Notes: a model not told the origin generated them from the letters alone. A stretch of DNA of 64,000 nt from Eumeta japonica (GCA_005406025.1 BGZK01000541.1:301538-365537), one strand, 5' to 3'. Shown: positions 34,244 through 46,785, numbered from the stretch's first letter. Translations and numbers: made by a program.

Positions 34244-35909
34244 GGTAAAAAAAGTAACGAAAATTTTACCTTAAATTTTGTTACTTAAAGAGTTATCAAA
34301 CAGAAGAAAATAATGGCAATCAAATTCTAAACTTCAGCAATATCTTGGAGATTAGCCAAGACAAACAAACAGATATGCATACGTTATCTACATGATATAT
34401 AATCTATAATATTGGTAACCGCATGTTCCTACTGCATTTCCTAGATAATCAAAATCGTTCAAGCTGTTCAATATCTATAAAAGGACATATAAGACAAACA
34501 TGAAAATAATGATAACTATAAAATATAAATGTTGGTTCAATACCTCATAAAACGAATATTTATCTTAAAATCTAAAATAAATATTGTACATAGAGCCCAC
34601 ATATTTCAGCATTACTTAATATAGAAGTATAGGTGTATTTGATATTAGATATACTTATATCAAATATTACTGACGAGAGTTTTCCATGGATATTCATAAA
34701 AATATTTAAGTAAGTGCATTTATTTGAAAATTTTCCTTAATCAACGTAAAAGACACTATCTGTATGCGAACAGTCTTTGCTGGCGTGCTGATGAAAAGGC
34801 TAAACGCCGCGAACAATGCAAAACAACCAAAAGAGGGGAAAGAATAACAGACCAGATTTCAAATAGGCGACAACCCAAAGGGTTGTGTTGCATAATCAAC
34901 GTATTGTTGCTAACCGCGATAAATAAAAATGATCCAGTGGTTCTGTAGCGTATTTACGTGACAGCGAGTTATGTAAAGTGTAAAAAGTATAATTTATGGG
35001 TATAAATTATATAAATGGGTGGGGTCACACCTATTTTTCTTACGTTATCGTTTTTTCTATTTCAATCCATGAACTATTACCAAAATTACAAACAATTTAA
35101 GACGACTTTGATGTTAAGAAGTACATACCTACGTTGCGAAAAAATGCAAACTTAATTATTAAGTGCACATTTTGTAGATAAATAAATAAATGCGTATGAA
35201 TTTATTTTGCTGAAATTCTTATAATATCACCCTCGGTAAAATTCGGTGACAGCCCTGCTTTTGGCCCGAAGCAAACAAAAGTAATCTCTATTTACGCCTG
35301 CGATAAGCCTAGTTCGACGGGAGCGAACGCCACCTGGTCGGGGCAATCAAGAAACGTATGTCTACCACGAAGAATAATGTACCTTACTGTTTTGGAATAA
35401 AGTACATTATCGTTTGGAACGTATTGCAATAATCAGTGGATCTGAAGACTTTAGGAAGTCACAATATCATTTACGCCCAGAATTTGCGCCGCGGGGCAAT
35501 TTACGAGACGCCGGCTCTGATGTAAACTTACCGACTCCGCCGAAGTTAGAATCAATTTGATTCAGCGTTGAACCTTAACTATCGCTATTGTTGCGGGCGA
35601 CGTCGTGTTCTCTAGATGGTTGTATTTGCTTTTCGTATCATCTCAATAGTCCTATTAATAAATTTTTAACACCCATATTGAGCCTCAGAAGTTCCACTTC
35701 ACAAGCCTTGTATACGTCCGCCAGAATTGTTTTATTTATAAAAGAATTTAATAAGGCGGTGACTTATAACCCACATGCTTATAGGTTACAATCGACACCT
35801 ATATACTTTAGGTTTGGTGATAACCCAGGGAAAAATCAGGTTAATCATTTTATTGGACTGTTTCAAACAACAAATTGAAACTGGTCAAGTGAGAATCTGA
35901 CTCATAAAG
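34244..35909. other. No recognised gene
   Basis: AT-rich, with a GC-balanced patch at 35230-35560 that is not recognised. The frames at 34724 and 35588 (74 and 96 codons) lack protein similarity that I can recognise and have no clear splice sites. Confidence 0.35.
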
Positions 35910-36000
35910 GAAAGGTTATGTACTATAAATTATCGCATTGTCTACTATGTTCTTTTTTTGTCTGACCCTTTGTACGAAGTGACAAAAACCGACTTTGTAT
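35910..36000 (+). repeat. Repeat piece related to the SINE at 48060-48285
   Basis: GGTTATGTACTATAAATTAT followed by TTTTTTTGTCTGACCC closely matches GGTTACGTACTACAAATTAT followed by a T-run and AATCTGATCCG at 48071-48135, in the same orientation. The tRNA-like part is not evident in this copy. Confidence 0.55.
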
Positions 36001-38837
36001 CGGTAAAAATCGTTCTACACTTCCATCGCTGTTCTTTTAACGTGGAATCATGTTATCGATCGTGACGTGACGAGCGTGGTGACGCGAGGATTTGTCCGCG
36101 GATGTCACCGCGGGTGGCGACATGAGTGGACTGATATTTTCAGAATTATACGTCCAGACACCGGTTGATTGGAACCTCCGGACTTATCGACTTGTTGCAC
36201 AAACGAACGTAGCGTATTTCCTTTCTTGGGGTCCCGCAGAGCAACCTCCGGTGAAATGAAACTCTTCATATTTTGGCGCGCTTTGCGCTCGTTTGAGCGC
36301 AAAACTCGAGCCGGACTGGTTTCCGTCAGTCTATCCGATTGTTTTGATTTTTTTTTTCTTTAGTCGATATATACGACACTTCCCCACTTCTAAAACTAAC
36401 TTAATTTCGTTAACGACAATATTAACTAAATTAACGCTCGAAGTAATTTGTGGTGCGTGAGTACTCTCTGCTTTGTTAAGAAATTGAATTTTATCCACGA
36501 CTTCATTAGCATCGATTGTGAAATGAGATGAATAAAATTACGTTTTATTGAAGGGGATCAGATGGAACATCGTTTAAATTTTACATTAGACCTCGTCTAC
36601 CAAAGCTTGAAAACCCCAAGAAAATTCACTGACTGGTTTATGTGTGATGCGATAACAAACAGACCGACACAAGAAGATTATAAAAAAGATTTTTTTCGCA
36701 TTCCCATAAGTTTTTCCAAAATACCTCTGATTTACGGATAGGATTATAGTGTATTGTGTGAGGTGTTAATTCGCGGAAATCCATAGTAGACGCTTGCCTG
36801 CAACATGCATTAACATGCAGCATGCAACCCACCGCTGACTCTCGAATCTGCCTCCACTACGAATCTTTATCCAAATGATTGAATATTGATTCCAGAGGAT
36901 TGACAGATATCGAACACCTAAGCAAGTGTTATTTATTTTTTTGATTATCTTATTACGCTAATCGTTAAATTGTTAATTCTACGTACGTTTCATGCCAACC
37001 AGGTACATCCTCAGGAAATTGCCGACAGTCACACCCACCAGGGTGCAAGGAGCGTTAAAACAACCAACACAACCTCGTTAAGCGGGCCGCTGTCATGCAA
37101 AAGGATTATACATAGTTTTATAGTAGTATAGGTATAACGTAACCTAAATGCAAAACTTTAGGGTAAACTTAAACCTGTATATCCTTAGACTAAAATATTC
37201 AAGGCAGTGACACAACAATGTTATATGTGCAATAATGTTACTATCGTGAAGTGGGTTACCGAGCGTAATAATTAGAGCACGTCCTCTAATTCGATTCACT
37301 AAAAAATACGGTTCCTAATTAGAGCGAGTTCACGCTCAGCCGTTATCGTATTTCTGTCGATGAAGATATAAACACAGTTTTCAATTCATGAGTTCATTTC
37401 GTATTGACCTAATTTTAAATACTGTGCTAATTGATACAGTATTAAGCACTCTATCAAGTAGGTATTTATATTTATTTTCGTGGTACGGCTTTTTGTCCCA
37501 AAACAATAACAATAATTTATAGTCGATCAAAATGATCGAGAATACGTGTGCCCCGGAATCGTATACGATTAGCGATAACGAGCCCGTAGTTTATACATCG
37601 ATATACCAATATACATAATGGCCCCTTTCCGTAGTGATGATGTGTCGAAAATGTTAAATGATTCGTGAACCACGCCCGTGAATGAACGTGAACCACGTGA
37701 ACTATGAACACCGCCGTCACTTATCAGCACTCGGCTGTGATGCGCTGGCCGAGGAGTGGACAACGCGGTTTCTTGTAAGGCGAGCGCATTCCAGATTCAA
37801 GTCGATACACATGCACTAATTCAACGGTTTGGGCGCACGCCGAGCGGTGCGTCTGGAATTTTGACCGTTTCCACGCCCTTTATTAGATTGCGTTTTCAAA
37901 AGTCTCCAGTCGTTATTGCGTCACCTGTATTAAATATGAAAAAAATATACATTCCGATGACTTCGAATTTATAAATGGCACATTAAAAAAAATTCAAAAT
38001 AGTCCAATTTTGCTATTTTTGTATGTTGCCCTACATAATAAAAATCATGAAATACCGTACGCTCTCATCCAAAACGTCCATAGCAAATGATAGGTGCTTG
38101 TACGAGACAATTTAAAACGTATTTCTGTAAAATAATACAGGAATCTTTTTTTAATTCGCAATATAAATCATGAGTGAGACGGTCGTGTAGAAATATAAAT
38201 AGCGGATACATGAATTATTTATAAGGCATTCTATTAAATAGCTCGCTTAACAGCAGCCGGGTTCAAGGTTGACTGAAAAAACTGCTTTTTATAAAATAGA
38301 AATATTATATAAATTCTCTCTGAAGGTAGTCGTGTGTCGATAGGTCGCTCACTCTCGGTATCTTTTATTATAGTTATGAAAATATATTTGTTAAGGTGTT
38401 CGTTTTTCAATAAAAGAAATCAAATTTTCCGTAGGGCTTACTAATTTTTTTTATGTTATTTATACATTTAATTTTTTTCATTTGAGTAAAAGTGTAGCGA
38501 AAGCTTTGTTTTAGTTACTATAAATATACATGAGTGATTGATTTTTAAATTGCTAATTAGACAGAGAAGCCACCAGTACTCAGTGACGTCATTGTTTAAA
38601 AGCTCCATATAGAATAAAGTTAAACTCCATTTTGCGAGAAAGAGATGGCGTAGAATTTTTGATGGTTTAGAGTTCATTGTTTTTTTTAAACGATTTTAAT
38701 TTTGCTTTCACTTTTAAGTTGTCAAGCCAGCCTAACATAATTCATCAATGAAAATAATATTCTTAATATCGGCAATCTACCCAATATGACCGGGAATGGG
38801 ACATAGGATACTGTTTATTAAAATAAAATATGTAAGC
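36001..38837. other. Intergenic or intronic DNA, nothing firmly recognised
   Basis: The GC-balanced patch 36050-36330 includes GTCCGCGG..CCGCGGGT near 36093-36115, a small inverted repeat. The patch 37540-37870 is likewise GC-balanced with frames on both strands but no recognisable protein. The remainder is AT-rich. Confidence 0.35.
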
Positions 38838-38990
38838 AGGAGGAACTGGAACCACGACGATCGAGAGTGAGGTGGGGGACGAGAGCAAGATAGGAACGTA
38901 ATGATAGAGAAGAGCTTTTATCTGAGCCGACAATACAATTGAAATTTAAATCGCGAGCAGAACCGGGATAGGGGTATTGAACTTTATCCC
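38838..38990. repeat. Weak GAxxCG hexamer tract
   Basis: Purine-rich text such as GGAACTGGAACCACGACGAT and GACGAGAGCAAGATAGGAAC resembles the degenerate six-base repeat at 9555-9890, with a break near 38900-38940. It is shorter and more diverged. Confidence 0.4.
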
Positions 38991-39885
38991 GATTCTGCTG
39001 TTGACAGTAACCAATACCGATTTTTAATATTTGCCTGAGGAAACTAGCTTGTAACAGCTTTTTTGGATTTTATTATGCACATATATGTGTTTTATTTTAT
39101 TAGGCGCACTTGCATGCACATACACATGCCTGTTGAATATTATTATTCATACATAAATGCATGTGTGTCTCCCCATTGTGCAGGAACAATCTGCAATATA
39201 ATGGTAGCAGGTTTGTTGGATCCGCTTTTAATATCTTCATAAGTTGTCTTGATACAATTCTTGGAGGCTGAATTTTATCTCTGACTACTGGAGATCATAG
39301 ATAATATCAATAACATGTAATAAGATGAATATATGATTACCGATCTATCTGATAGATTATTTGATCTATCGAGCGATTAAATCATCTGTCAGTGCACAGT
39401 TCTATGTTCAAAATTATGAAATTGAAAATTATAGCATGTACGGCATAACCAGCAACTGCGTGACTTTTGGGAAACAAACAAAATAAAAACTCCTTGGTCG
39501 TGTGAAGAGATGTTGCAGCTTTTTACATATTCTATTGCACGTATTGAAACAATGCTTCTAATAGCATCAGACACTATCAATGAGCAATCGCCAAGTTCTA
39601 CCACTCCACCTCGCCGCCCTACATTTTAATTTTATCCCTCTCGTGGTGACAGTTGACAGTCCACCGCAGTACTATTACCACGCACATCGGAATTGTCGAA
39701 TATACCTTAACTGGTGGTATTTCCCAAAAGAATACAATAATAAAAACTTCACAGAGTGTGCGTCTTTTTAAAAACAATACTTGTTGCAAAAACGCACTGG
39801 CGCGAATGTTTATGGGCGGTCGCGATCACTTATTGTAAGTGTTCAGTTTTTTAGGTGATCGGTTATTGCGTGTTTGCTTTTGCAG
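38991..39885. other. Putative intron or intergenic DNA before a candidate exon
   Basis: A GC-balanced interval at 39590-39835 is open in two plus-strand frames (up to 63 codons) and ends near a donor-like ATT|GTAAGT at 39832-39840. Splicing from there to 39886 would need an intron of only 51 bases, which is short for an insect, so I do not accept it as an exon. Confidence 0.3.
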
Positions 39886-40017
39886 TAATAGAAAAAGATA
39901 TGGAAGCAAGACAAATAAAATTGGAAACTCTCGATGCGATTCAAATAAATCACCCCTTTTATAAATGCACAAATATTGACAATGATAAGTACGGTTTCGG
40001 ATTAGTACCCATCAAAG
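39886..40017 (+). CDS. Candidate internal coding exon, protein not recognised
   Basis: A 132-base open segment is bounded by a good 3' splice site (GTGTTTGCTTTTGCAG, ending at 39885) and a good 5' splice site (ATCAAAG|GTGAGATC, GT at 40018). Both flanking introns fall in phase 1, so the exon is symmetric and could be skipped without a frameshift. The 43 whole codons encode a balanced, charged peptide beginning IEKDMEARQIKLETLDAIQI and ending with a Cys-containing stretch and YGFGLVPIK. Unlike most frames here it is not dominated by Phe, Ile, Asn and Lys. I cannot name a family. The length alone could arise by chance; the case rests on the paired splice sites and the composition. Confidence 0.4.
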
Positions 40018-41729
40018 GTGAGATCAGATCAAGATGCATATTTTAATTTCCCGATAACCGTAAAGCAGAGGCTCACCGCCAAAGACTGTGAATAATGAGT
40101 ATAGAAATAATACTACAAAAATGTTAACATATTCTTCATCTAACATAAGTACTTAGAATTTACATAAATCGTTGTTTTATCCTTTCTACGGAATCACCTG
40201 CCAATATATAATATTATAAGAAATCCAATAACGGAGCCTCGTCTTCAGTCACCCAGCCATTGTCGTAGGCAACCGTGTCGCCGAGATATAAATCCACGCC
40301 CACCGCTCGGTGCGCGGAGTGGCGGCGGGACCGCGGCCCGGCCGGCGCGGGCGCCGCTCGTTTGCATAACACGACACCGGGACCCGACGCGAGACGATAA
40401 CGCCTCGTCCCCACAAAGAAACCGGCCGACCGACATGTTACGACAAGTTCAATAGGCTCCTTTTGGGTCACGTAACTCGTATCTCCTCCCCTGCACCCTC
40501 CCACCCATAGATGTAACATTTTACAGATGACTTGAACGATAGTTGAAATTGTTTATATACGAGCCCAAGTTAACAGAACAGGTCTAACGGTGGATATTAT
40601 TTCTACTTTCTTGTCACTATTTTATAGTCCAATCAAAATAATTGACTATGATATTTTATAATCTAAATTGGTAGGTAGTCATAATAGTATTTATAATAGT
40701 GCAAAGTGATACATGTCACTGCTATTCACAGTAATTTTACTTTCTATTCTAACTAAGAAAATTACTCTAGTAGTATTTAAAAAATTAATTTTCGAATATC
40801 AGCAACTCGTACTCAATTTTTTTTTTGTATACTTACGTACCGATAAACCTAAGTTCGACTTTATTAAACTTTCACAAGCGTGTAAATCAGCTGCTCGCTC
40901 TCTGTGGACACGCTTACCGCTGCACGGGACGAGTGTCGATTTTTTGGCACAGTTCAAAAGATGGATGTGCTAGCGTGCGTATACCTGGTCACGCGCGCTC
41001 GATTGCTTCAATTGCTTTAGTATCTTGTTGAGCTTCGCGATTCTTCCGATACACGCTAATACGTCCGAAACTTCGTGCTTCATAGGGATCTAGAACTCCC
41101 TATCATATTCAAATATATGCAAAATATGCTTAATAATTTTTCGACATAGCAGCCAATAACCCAAATCGCCCAGCCAATAACCCAAATCGCCTATTACTGT
41201 CAGCTATTTCTTACGAGGCACCGTCTCCGCACCACTCTATCCGAAGACCACGGAATATCTTGACAAATCCACCCAACAATCTCACTTCTGGGATCGAAAA
41301 TCTTTTTGTAATAAACAAGAATATATCCGCAGTCTAGGCGCAGATATCCCCCCTTATCACGACCTTAAATGGTCATCCACCCGGTACACATCTTGTGCTC
41401 CCCAGCATCCCGCTAGGGAATTCACTCTGTGCTGAATTCCCTGAAATGCCTATCATGTAGCACCCATAGGGCAGTCACGCGCTGACGACATGCCGATCGG
41501 CCGCGTTAGGTGAAGTCATCAAAGCCCCACAGTGTTGGAGCTATAGACTATGGCCACACCGCTATTTCTCCGTCGGTTTTTTGGTATGTGGAAGACGGAC
41601 ACACCCCACGCAAACGAGTGTGTGGGCAGCTCTTAAGGTTTTTTTATCCCCCTCACCCCGCACAACGACTGGGAGAAAAATAATGGATGTCAGATTGAAC
41701 TCGCCTTCTTCTTTCTATTCGTCGTTGAT
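40018..41729. other. Putative intron with a GC island and repeat-like DNA
   Basis: A GC-rich island lies at 40235-40440 (GGACCGCGGCCCGGCCGGCG and similar). A 20-base tandem, AGCCAATAACCCAAATCGCC, occurs twice at about 41152-41192. The interval 41200-41700 is GC-balanced, with phrases such as CATCCACCCGGTACACATCT and CCCCAGCATCCCGCTAGGGA that resemble lepidopteran non-LTR retrotransposon sequence, but I cannot fix a frame or family. Confidence 0.35.
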
Positions 41730-42159
41730 CATTCTATTTTTTCTTTCAATAAAAATAAAGAAAAAAATTGGTCCATAAACCCTATTCCTTTTCGAAATTC
41801 TGCTCTCAAATCTTGTTTTCAAACTCATTCACAACTCTTTCGATTATGATTTTCGCATACAGTTTACCAACGACTCTGAGGAGGCGTACAGGGCGGTAAT
41901 TTATGTAAACCTGCCGTGAGTCTTTCCCTTTATAGAGGAGGGGTACAATGATTACTTTATACCAGTTATTAGGTATAAAGCAATCCTTCACCTTCCATAA
42001 TTCGTCGAGTTCTAAACATTCATACGTTTTGATTTTACCCAAACTATCTTTCAATCGCTCTACATACTCATCTTTTACATTCTGATCCTTAAGGTTGCCA
42101 ACTTTTATTCGTTCTAACTCCATGGTAACCATTTTGTATGGTGTTGCCAACGCTGGCAT
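41730..42159 (-). pseudogene. Non-LTR retrotransposon reverse transcriptase fragment, decayed
   Basis: On the minus strand a 117-codon frame (42159-41806) carries the front of a reverse-transcriptase domain. It shows W-K-V-K, then NNWYKVIIVPLLYKGKDSRQ, YINYRPV and LLRVVGKLYAKIIIERV. This matches the 'W..A.IVPLYKGKGSRQEC.NYRPISLLSVVGKLYAKI' block of insect endonuclease/reverse-transcriptase non-LTR elements. After a frameshift at about 41806 the next block follows as FRKGIGFMDQ, the '.GFRKGRGC.DQIF' motif, to about 41740. The catalytic palm is absent. It is not the same family as the jockey/CR1-like pieces at 2225-3760. Confidence 0.8.
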
Positions 42160-45100
42160 AAAACCTTATTTCGACATATCACTAAGAAGTGGTATGCACC
42201 AACGTTGACGCCACGGTACACTCTCGTATCTACAACTTAGCTTCTCGATCGATCATCCACAATCATAAAGTCTATCATGCATTTGTCTTCTCCTTTTGTC
42301 ATACAGTATATGAGTGTATCCTTCAATATAGTGTTTGTCACACACAAGTTAAATTATTGACACAGCAGGAGAAGACAACCTCGTCACTGAGGTTCGCCAC
42401 ATTTTATAGTAAAGAAGATAAGTAGCAGTAAAATTAATATAATAATATACCTTGACTTTTCTTCCGACTTGAAACATTTCTTACGGCTAACACCTAAATT
42501 ACCTGCCGTAACCAAATATATACAAGAACAGGGCCAAATACAATATATTTAAATTAAAAAAGGACTCATATAAACAATATCAGTGGTTCTCGAGCCATAA
42601 ACACACAAACGAACAAACAGACAAAGAGAGATTATGTTTTATCACACATACGAATGAATAAAGGCATTTTTATGCGCCACTAGCACTTGCATCGAATTCA
42701 AATATTCTGTGGGAAACTTAACACTTTCCTTTGCATCATACATGTCTCAAGAATTTAGATTTATTTTTGTAACATATTTTAACTACTTTATTCCTTACTG
42801 CTATAATGACTCTTTCAAATAACCAATTTAAATTTATTTAATTATGAGCAATGTTCAGATGTACTTTATCTATTAATTCATTTGAACTGTTGATGTTACA
42901 AAAATCATTTGTAAGATCCATTAGACCAGTTACACAATCAATTGATTGAGTATATTTATAATCGACCATATCAAGAACTTTTTGGTACATATTTGTGAAC
43001 ATCGAGGAAAATTTCAAAACATTTTCGAGCATTCTGTTAGTTTCTAAAATGTTCTCGATTATTCTAAGAAGTCCGAAAAGATTCTTTATTATTCTGAAAG
43101 TTATAGAATATTCTGAAACTTTATGCACAGTGTGAAGACATGCTCAAATATTAGAATAATTATATATAAATGTCAAACAGCAGAGTAGTTAAAAGGATGC
43201 ATTGAAGATCCGTGTGCCATTAGATATAATAATGATTATGGAACACATTCAAACCTTCTGAAAGATAATAGAATATTCTCAAACATCCCGGAAAATTTTA
43301 AAAAATTCTGGTATAGCGTGGAATATTGTCTTCTTGTTTTCTCTACCTTCAGATGTCTTATAACTTCCTACAAGAAGTCTATTAGTGTGATTTTCTCTTC
43401 GTCCGTATCTTTGAATTCAACTCTGTATTCCTAAAACGAAACCTTCGTCATAAATGGGGGTCGGATGATTAGCATACCATATAACCCCCACAGGGCTACA
43501 GTGGTGCGTTGCGAAGTTGTAGCGGCGCACATGGACGGACCACGTTTAAATATATTATATATATAATGGGTATTTCACATACCTCAACCTCGTTACCACG
43601 CCGTAAATGTGTTCAACGTTGTTCATTTTCAAGGTAAAATGTCACACTAGGTCGTGAGTCGAGTTAGTAATCGTAATAACAATCTCCGCTGAAGCGTGGA
43701 TTCATTAAAGTTATAACTGTGGTTTTATAACTTAACTAACAAGCGAAGCGACATCAAAATACACATGGCTACGAAATTAAGTTAGAGATCAGATCTTCTT
43801 TTAATAAATCAACAGTATGTTTGAAACGCGACGATTCAAAGTCTTATGACGATTTGTTTCATAATGCACTGGTACAGTTTCTTTTTTTGATGGGGTGGAC
43901 AATGTTTGGGATTTTGCCCAGAGCTCCACCGGTGTGAACGTGGAATTACTTATTCATTTTCGAAGTTCAACATCTCACAAGGAAAAGACCGTAGCTCTTA
44001 TAGGAATACTTTGTTGTCTGTCTTTTTATCTCTTTGTCTGTCTGTCAATGTCCTTTTTGCTCAGAAATAGATAGAGATATATGACATTCTAAAATATACG
44101 GTCCCTTGCTGAGATTAGAATTCAAGCTTTTATGTTAGCATAATCAAAAAATACGGTCATTTTGTTACTCATTTTGATATTTGCAAAACTCACTTGTCAA
44201 AACCTATAGGGCATCTCCCGTATAATCGTGAAATTTGACAAAAACCAGTCTCACAGCAAAAAAAAAAAGAAAAATTACGAAAAAAGTTCATTTATAGTCA
44301 TGTCAAGAAAAACATATTTTTTTACTAATACAAACTGACATTTCCAGTTTTAACCATATTCTGTCCAATTCTAACCATTTCAAGTATTAACCATGATGTA
44401 AAGCGATTTATTAGACATTTTCGTAACTTTTCGTTATTATGTACTTTATATATTAGGATGATTTTTTTTTACTTTTTTTTTTGTCCCATCCCGAAATTTT
44501 GTTGAAAATACCCCTATAAAAATTCCCTGAAAGTTTGAGCCCTTAATATTAATATTTAGTACTAGACCAAGGCGTATAAAGACTTTCCAATAAAATAACA
44601 CGTAAAATCGATTTTTTTTTTACTTTTAAATTTCTATAGCTAAGCAGCATTTCATGAAATCGCTTTGACCAAAGATGTTTTTTTCTCAGAATTGAACGCT
44701 CTACAAAAGTGTCCATTGAGGCAAAGTCATAACTCACATCCTAATATACATATATTACATTGAACGATCTCGGTGTCATTAAATCCTACTCTGTTCTATT
44801 TGGATTTCACTTAATCACAGTTTTAAAAACACAGAGAGAGTTACTTTTGCATTTATAATATTAATATGGATGCGACAACGATCAAAACCGTAAATTATAT
44901 AACATCACGCTTTGGTTTTATTTTAAATAAGAATGGGGAATTGGTATAAAAATCTGTTTATTACGAGATCTTTACAATTTCCGGGAAACGAGCGACAATC
45001 GTATTAGCATGTTTACGTGTAAATACATATACCCTGGCCTCAAAGAAAGCAGTATCAGTAACATAAATAGCTGCTTTATGTAATATTATAAAATGTCATA

Positions 45101-45759
45101 ATAAGGAGTATAGGTACAGCACTGGTTATCATTGAACAAGGGCAGCACTAGCGCTGCCATGTTTAATTAATTGCCTCATTTAAAAGACACAAAACCTTAC
45201 TAAAATCCCTTCAGCTGACCTACCTAATATTCAGTTGATGATGAACCAGATTCTGCCCGACATTAAAACGGCTATTATGAATTATATTATGAAATGATGC
45301 TCACGAAGACTTATTATTTAACGATGCGGCTAATCATCTGTTCTTAGCAGCTTTAATTGTAGGTACGTAGTTACGAATTTATCTAACACCTGCCACTGCC
45401 AGTGGAGTAACATTTATAACAAGCTTTCCTATTCTCCATAACTCGTAAAGCCTGTTAACAATGAAATACTGTTTTTGTTCAGTTTCAATGTTTTTCAGTT
45501 TTTTTTTTTGTGGTATTTGGTATTATACTAAAGAGCATACCAATGAGATTTTTAATCACACATGTACTATTTATATAGCTCAATACAGTTTCTAACATAT
45601 GTTAACATTTGAAAATTTGTAAATCATAATGATGTTTTTCATATACATATTAATTAAAACTTAGCCCTACCTTTTATGCGATATATACCTATATTTAAGA
45701 CACCAGGTCGTTTCGTGATATGTGATCTAAATACAACTCGCACACGATTTACTGAATTG
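42160..45759. other. Intergenic or intronic DNA, mostly unrecognised
   Basis: At 43000-43335 the sequence has an unusual density of TTC/GAA pairs (listed as a finding). At 43985-44050 a TTGTCTGTC-rich stretch suggests a minus-strand repeat tail. A run of poly-T strings occupies 44460-44620. No supported exon is visible; ORFs at 42189, 42838 and 44549 look like chance frames. Confidence 0.35.
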
Positions 45760-46024
45760 CCTGATTGGCGCAGGTGGTAGTGACCCTACTCGCTGCGCTG
45801 GAGGTGTGGGTTCGATTCCCGCACAAGATTATTTATTTGATTAAAAATAAATGTTTGTCTTGAGTCTAAATGTTTGTGGGTATTTTATGTATATATTTAC
45901 AAAAAAAAAAGCGTACATTTATTATATCAACTATCTGACACCCATAGTATAAGCCTCGTTTCTTAATATGGGACCAGATGGTGATGTATATATGTCCGAA
46001 GATATTGTTATTATATTATTATTT
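45760..46024 (+). repeat. tRNA-derived SINE, near full length
   Basis: The head carries an RNA polymerase III A box, TGGCGCAGGTGG (45766-45777), and a B box, GGTTCGATTCC (45809-45819). These stand about as far apart as in a tRNA gene. The body contains AAATGTTTGTCTTGAGTCTA and ..TATTTTATGTATATATTTAC. The 3' part reads CCCATAGTATAAGCCTCGTT, GGGACCAGATGGTGATGTAT and ends in an ATT-rich stretch. The order matches the SINE type abundant in butterflies and moths (the Metulj-like group). The acceptor stem and tRNA fold are not preserved, so it is not a tRNA gene. Clear target duplications were not found. Confidence 0.85.
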
Positions 46025-46094
46025 AAGGTCACGAATTTAATTAACCTGTGCATTCTTCCCTAAAGAATATATATATAAGCCATTAACGAGGTCA

Positions 46095-46400
46095 TTGTCG
46101 AGGCGTTTCACATCGAAGGAGTGTACGAGGTGCGAAGTGGCCGGACAGCGGGACGCGCGGGAATCTGGCCGCAATAAACAATGGGTCGTCCCGTCCGGGG
46201 GTCGATTCCGGGGCCGGCCGGGGCGGAGGCCGCGTGCGTGGCGTTTTATTCGTCGCCCCGCGCCAACCCCCTTCCGCCTATTAAATTTAACATGAGTCGA
46301 CGGCTTCGCCGGGTATACGCGACTGAATATTTTATCGCGTTTCGCATCTTCCGAGGTGCGGGCGCGCCGCCGTCGCCGTCGCGGTGTCGGATCGTTGCCT
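46095..46400. promoter_or_regulatory. Large GC-rich island, candidate promoter or conserved regulatory element
   Basis: About 300 bases of GC-rich DNA (GGGGCCGGCCGGGGCGGAGG and similar) set in AT-rich sequence. Embedded AT-core sites stand out: AATAAACAATGGG near 46175 combines forkhead-like TAAACA and Sox-like ACAATGG cores, and TTTTATT occurs near 46243. Frames of 60-77 codons cross it on both strands, as GC-rich DNA allows. It lies about 100 bases upstream of the exon-like frames at 46494-46956, fitting a promoter or intronic enhancer. Confidence 0.35.
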
Positions 46401-46493
46401 TAGCTTCTAAATAATAAACAGCGCTCATAATACCGTATAGACGTTCGTGGAAAATTATAGTATTATTAGCTTTCGCTAGGCCTCTCGGTATAG

Positions 46494-46682
46494 GAATGTT
46501 TAGAGTTTATTATGCGATTAGTGGATGAAATTGATCCAAATTGCATGGCTAGCATAATAGTTAAAGATGTTATCAAAGGTTTATTCCTAATGTGTAAAGC
46601 GTATAAAAGGTATACTGATGAGGCATTAGAAAAAGATTATAAAAGTCTAAATTTACCGTTTCAAATGTATGTACATCCGTAA
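46494..46682 (+). CDS. Candidate exon, protein not recognised
   Basis: A plus-strand frame begins right after CTCTCGGTATAG and runs without a stop to TAA at 46680. It contains MRLVDEIDPNC from 46512, a hydrophobic-plus-basic middle (VIKGLFLMCKAYKR) and an acidic stretch ending LPFQMYVHP. The composition is that of a folded protein rather than of AT-rich noise. Possible acceptors end at 46493 (phase 0) or 46503 (phase 1, which would join in frame with the exon ending at 40017). Possible donors are ATGTAT|GTACAT and CAAAT|GTATGT near 46665-46675. Only 63 codons long, so chance is not excluded. Confidence 0.33.
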   Translation, partial: ECLEFIMRLVDEIDPNCMASIIVKDVIKGLFLMCKAYKRYTDEALEKDYKSLNLPFQMYVHP

Positions 46683-46785
46683 TAGTACATAAATACAAAA
46701 ATGAGTTCCTTTGATTGTGTGCATCTTCCGTTTCAACGACTTCGTGCTTCAAACGATTTCTATAAAACTAGTTATCTTTCCCCAG

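Noticed and set aside
39590..39834. Exon ending at ATT|GTAAGT (39834) spliced to 39886
   Set aside because: The intron would be 51 bases, very short for an insect, and no acceptor or frame evidence supports the upstream part.
40214..40519. 101-codon minus-strand frame ending in ..DEAPLLDFL
   Set aside because: Mostly GC-island low-complexity Arg/Ala/Pro; only the last 30 residues look protein-like and no splice site supports them.
45760..45840. Possible tRNA gene
   Set aside because: It has A and B boxes but no paired acceptor stem, and it continues into a SINE body.
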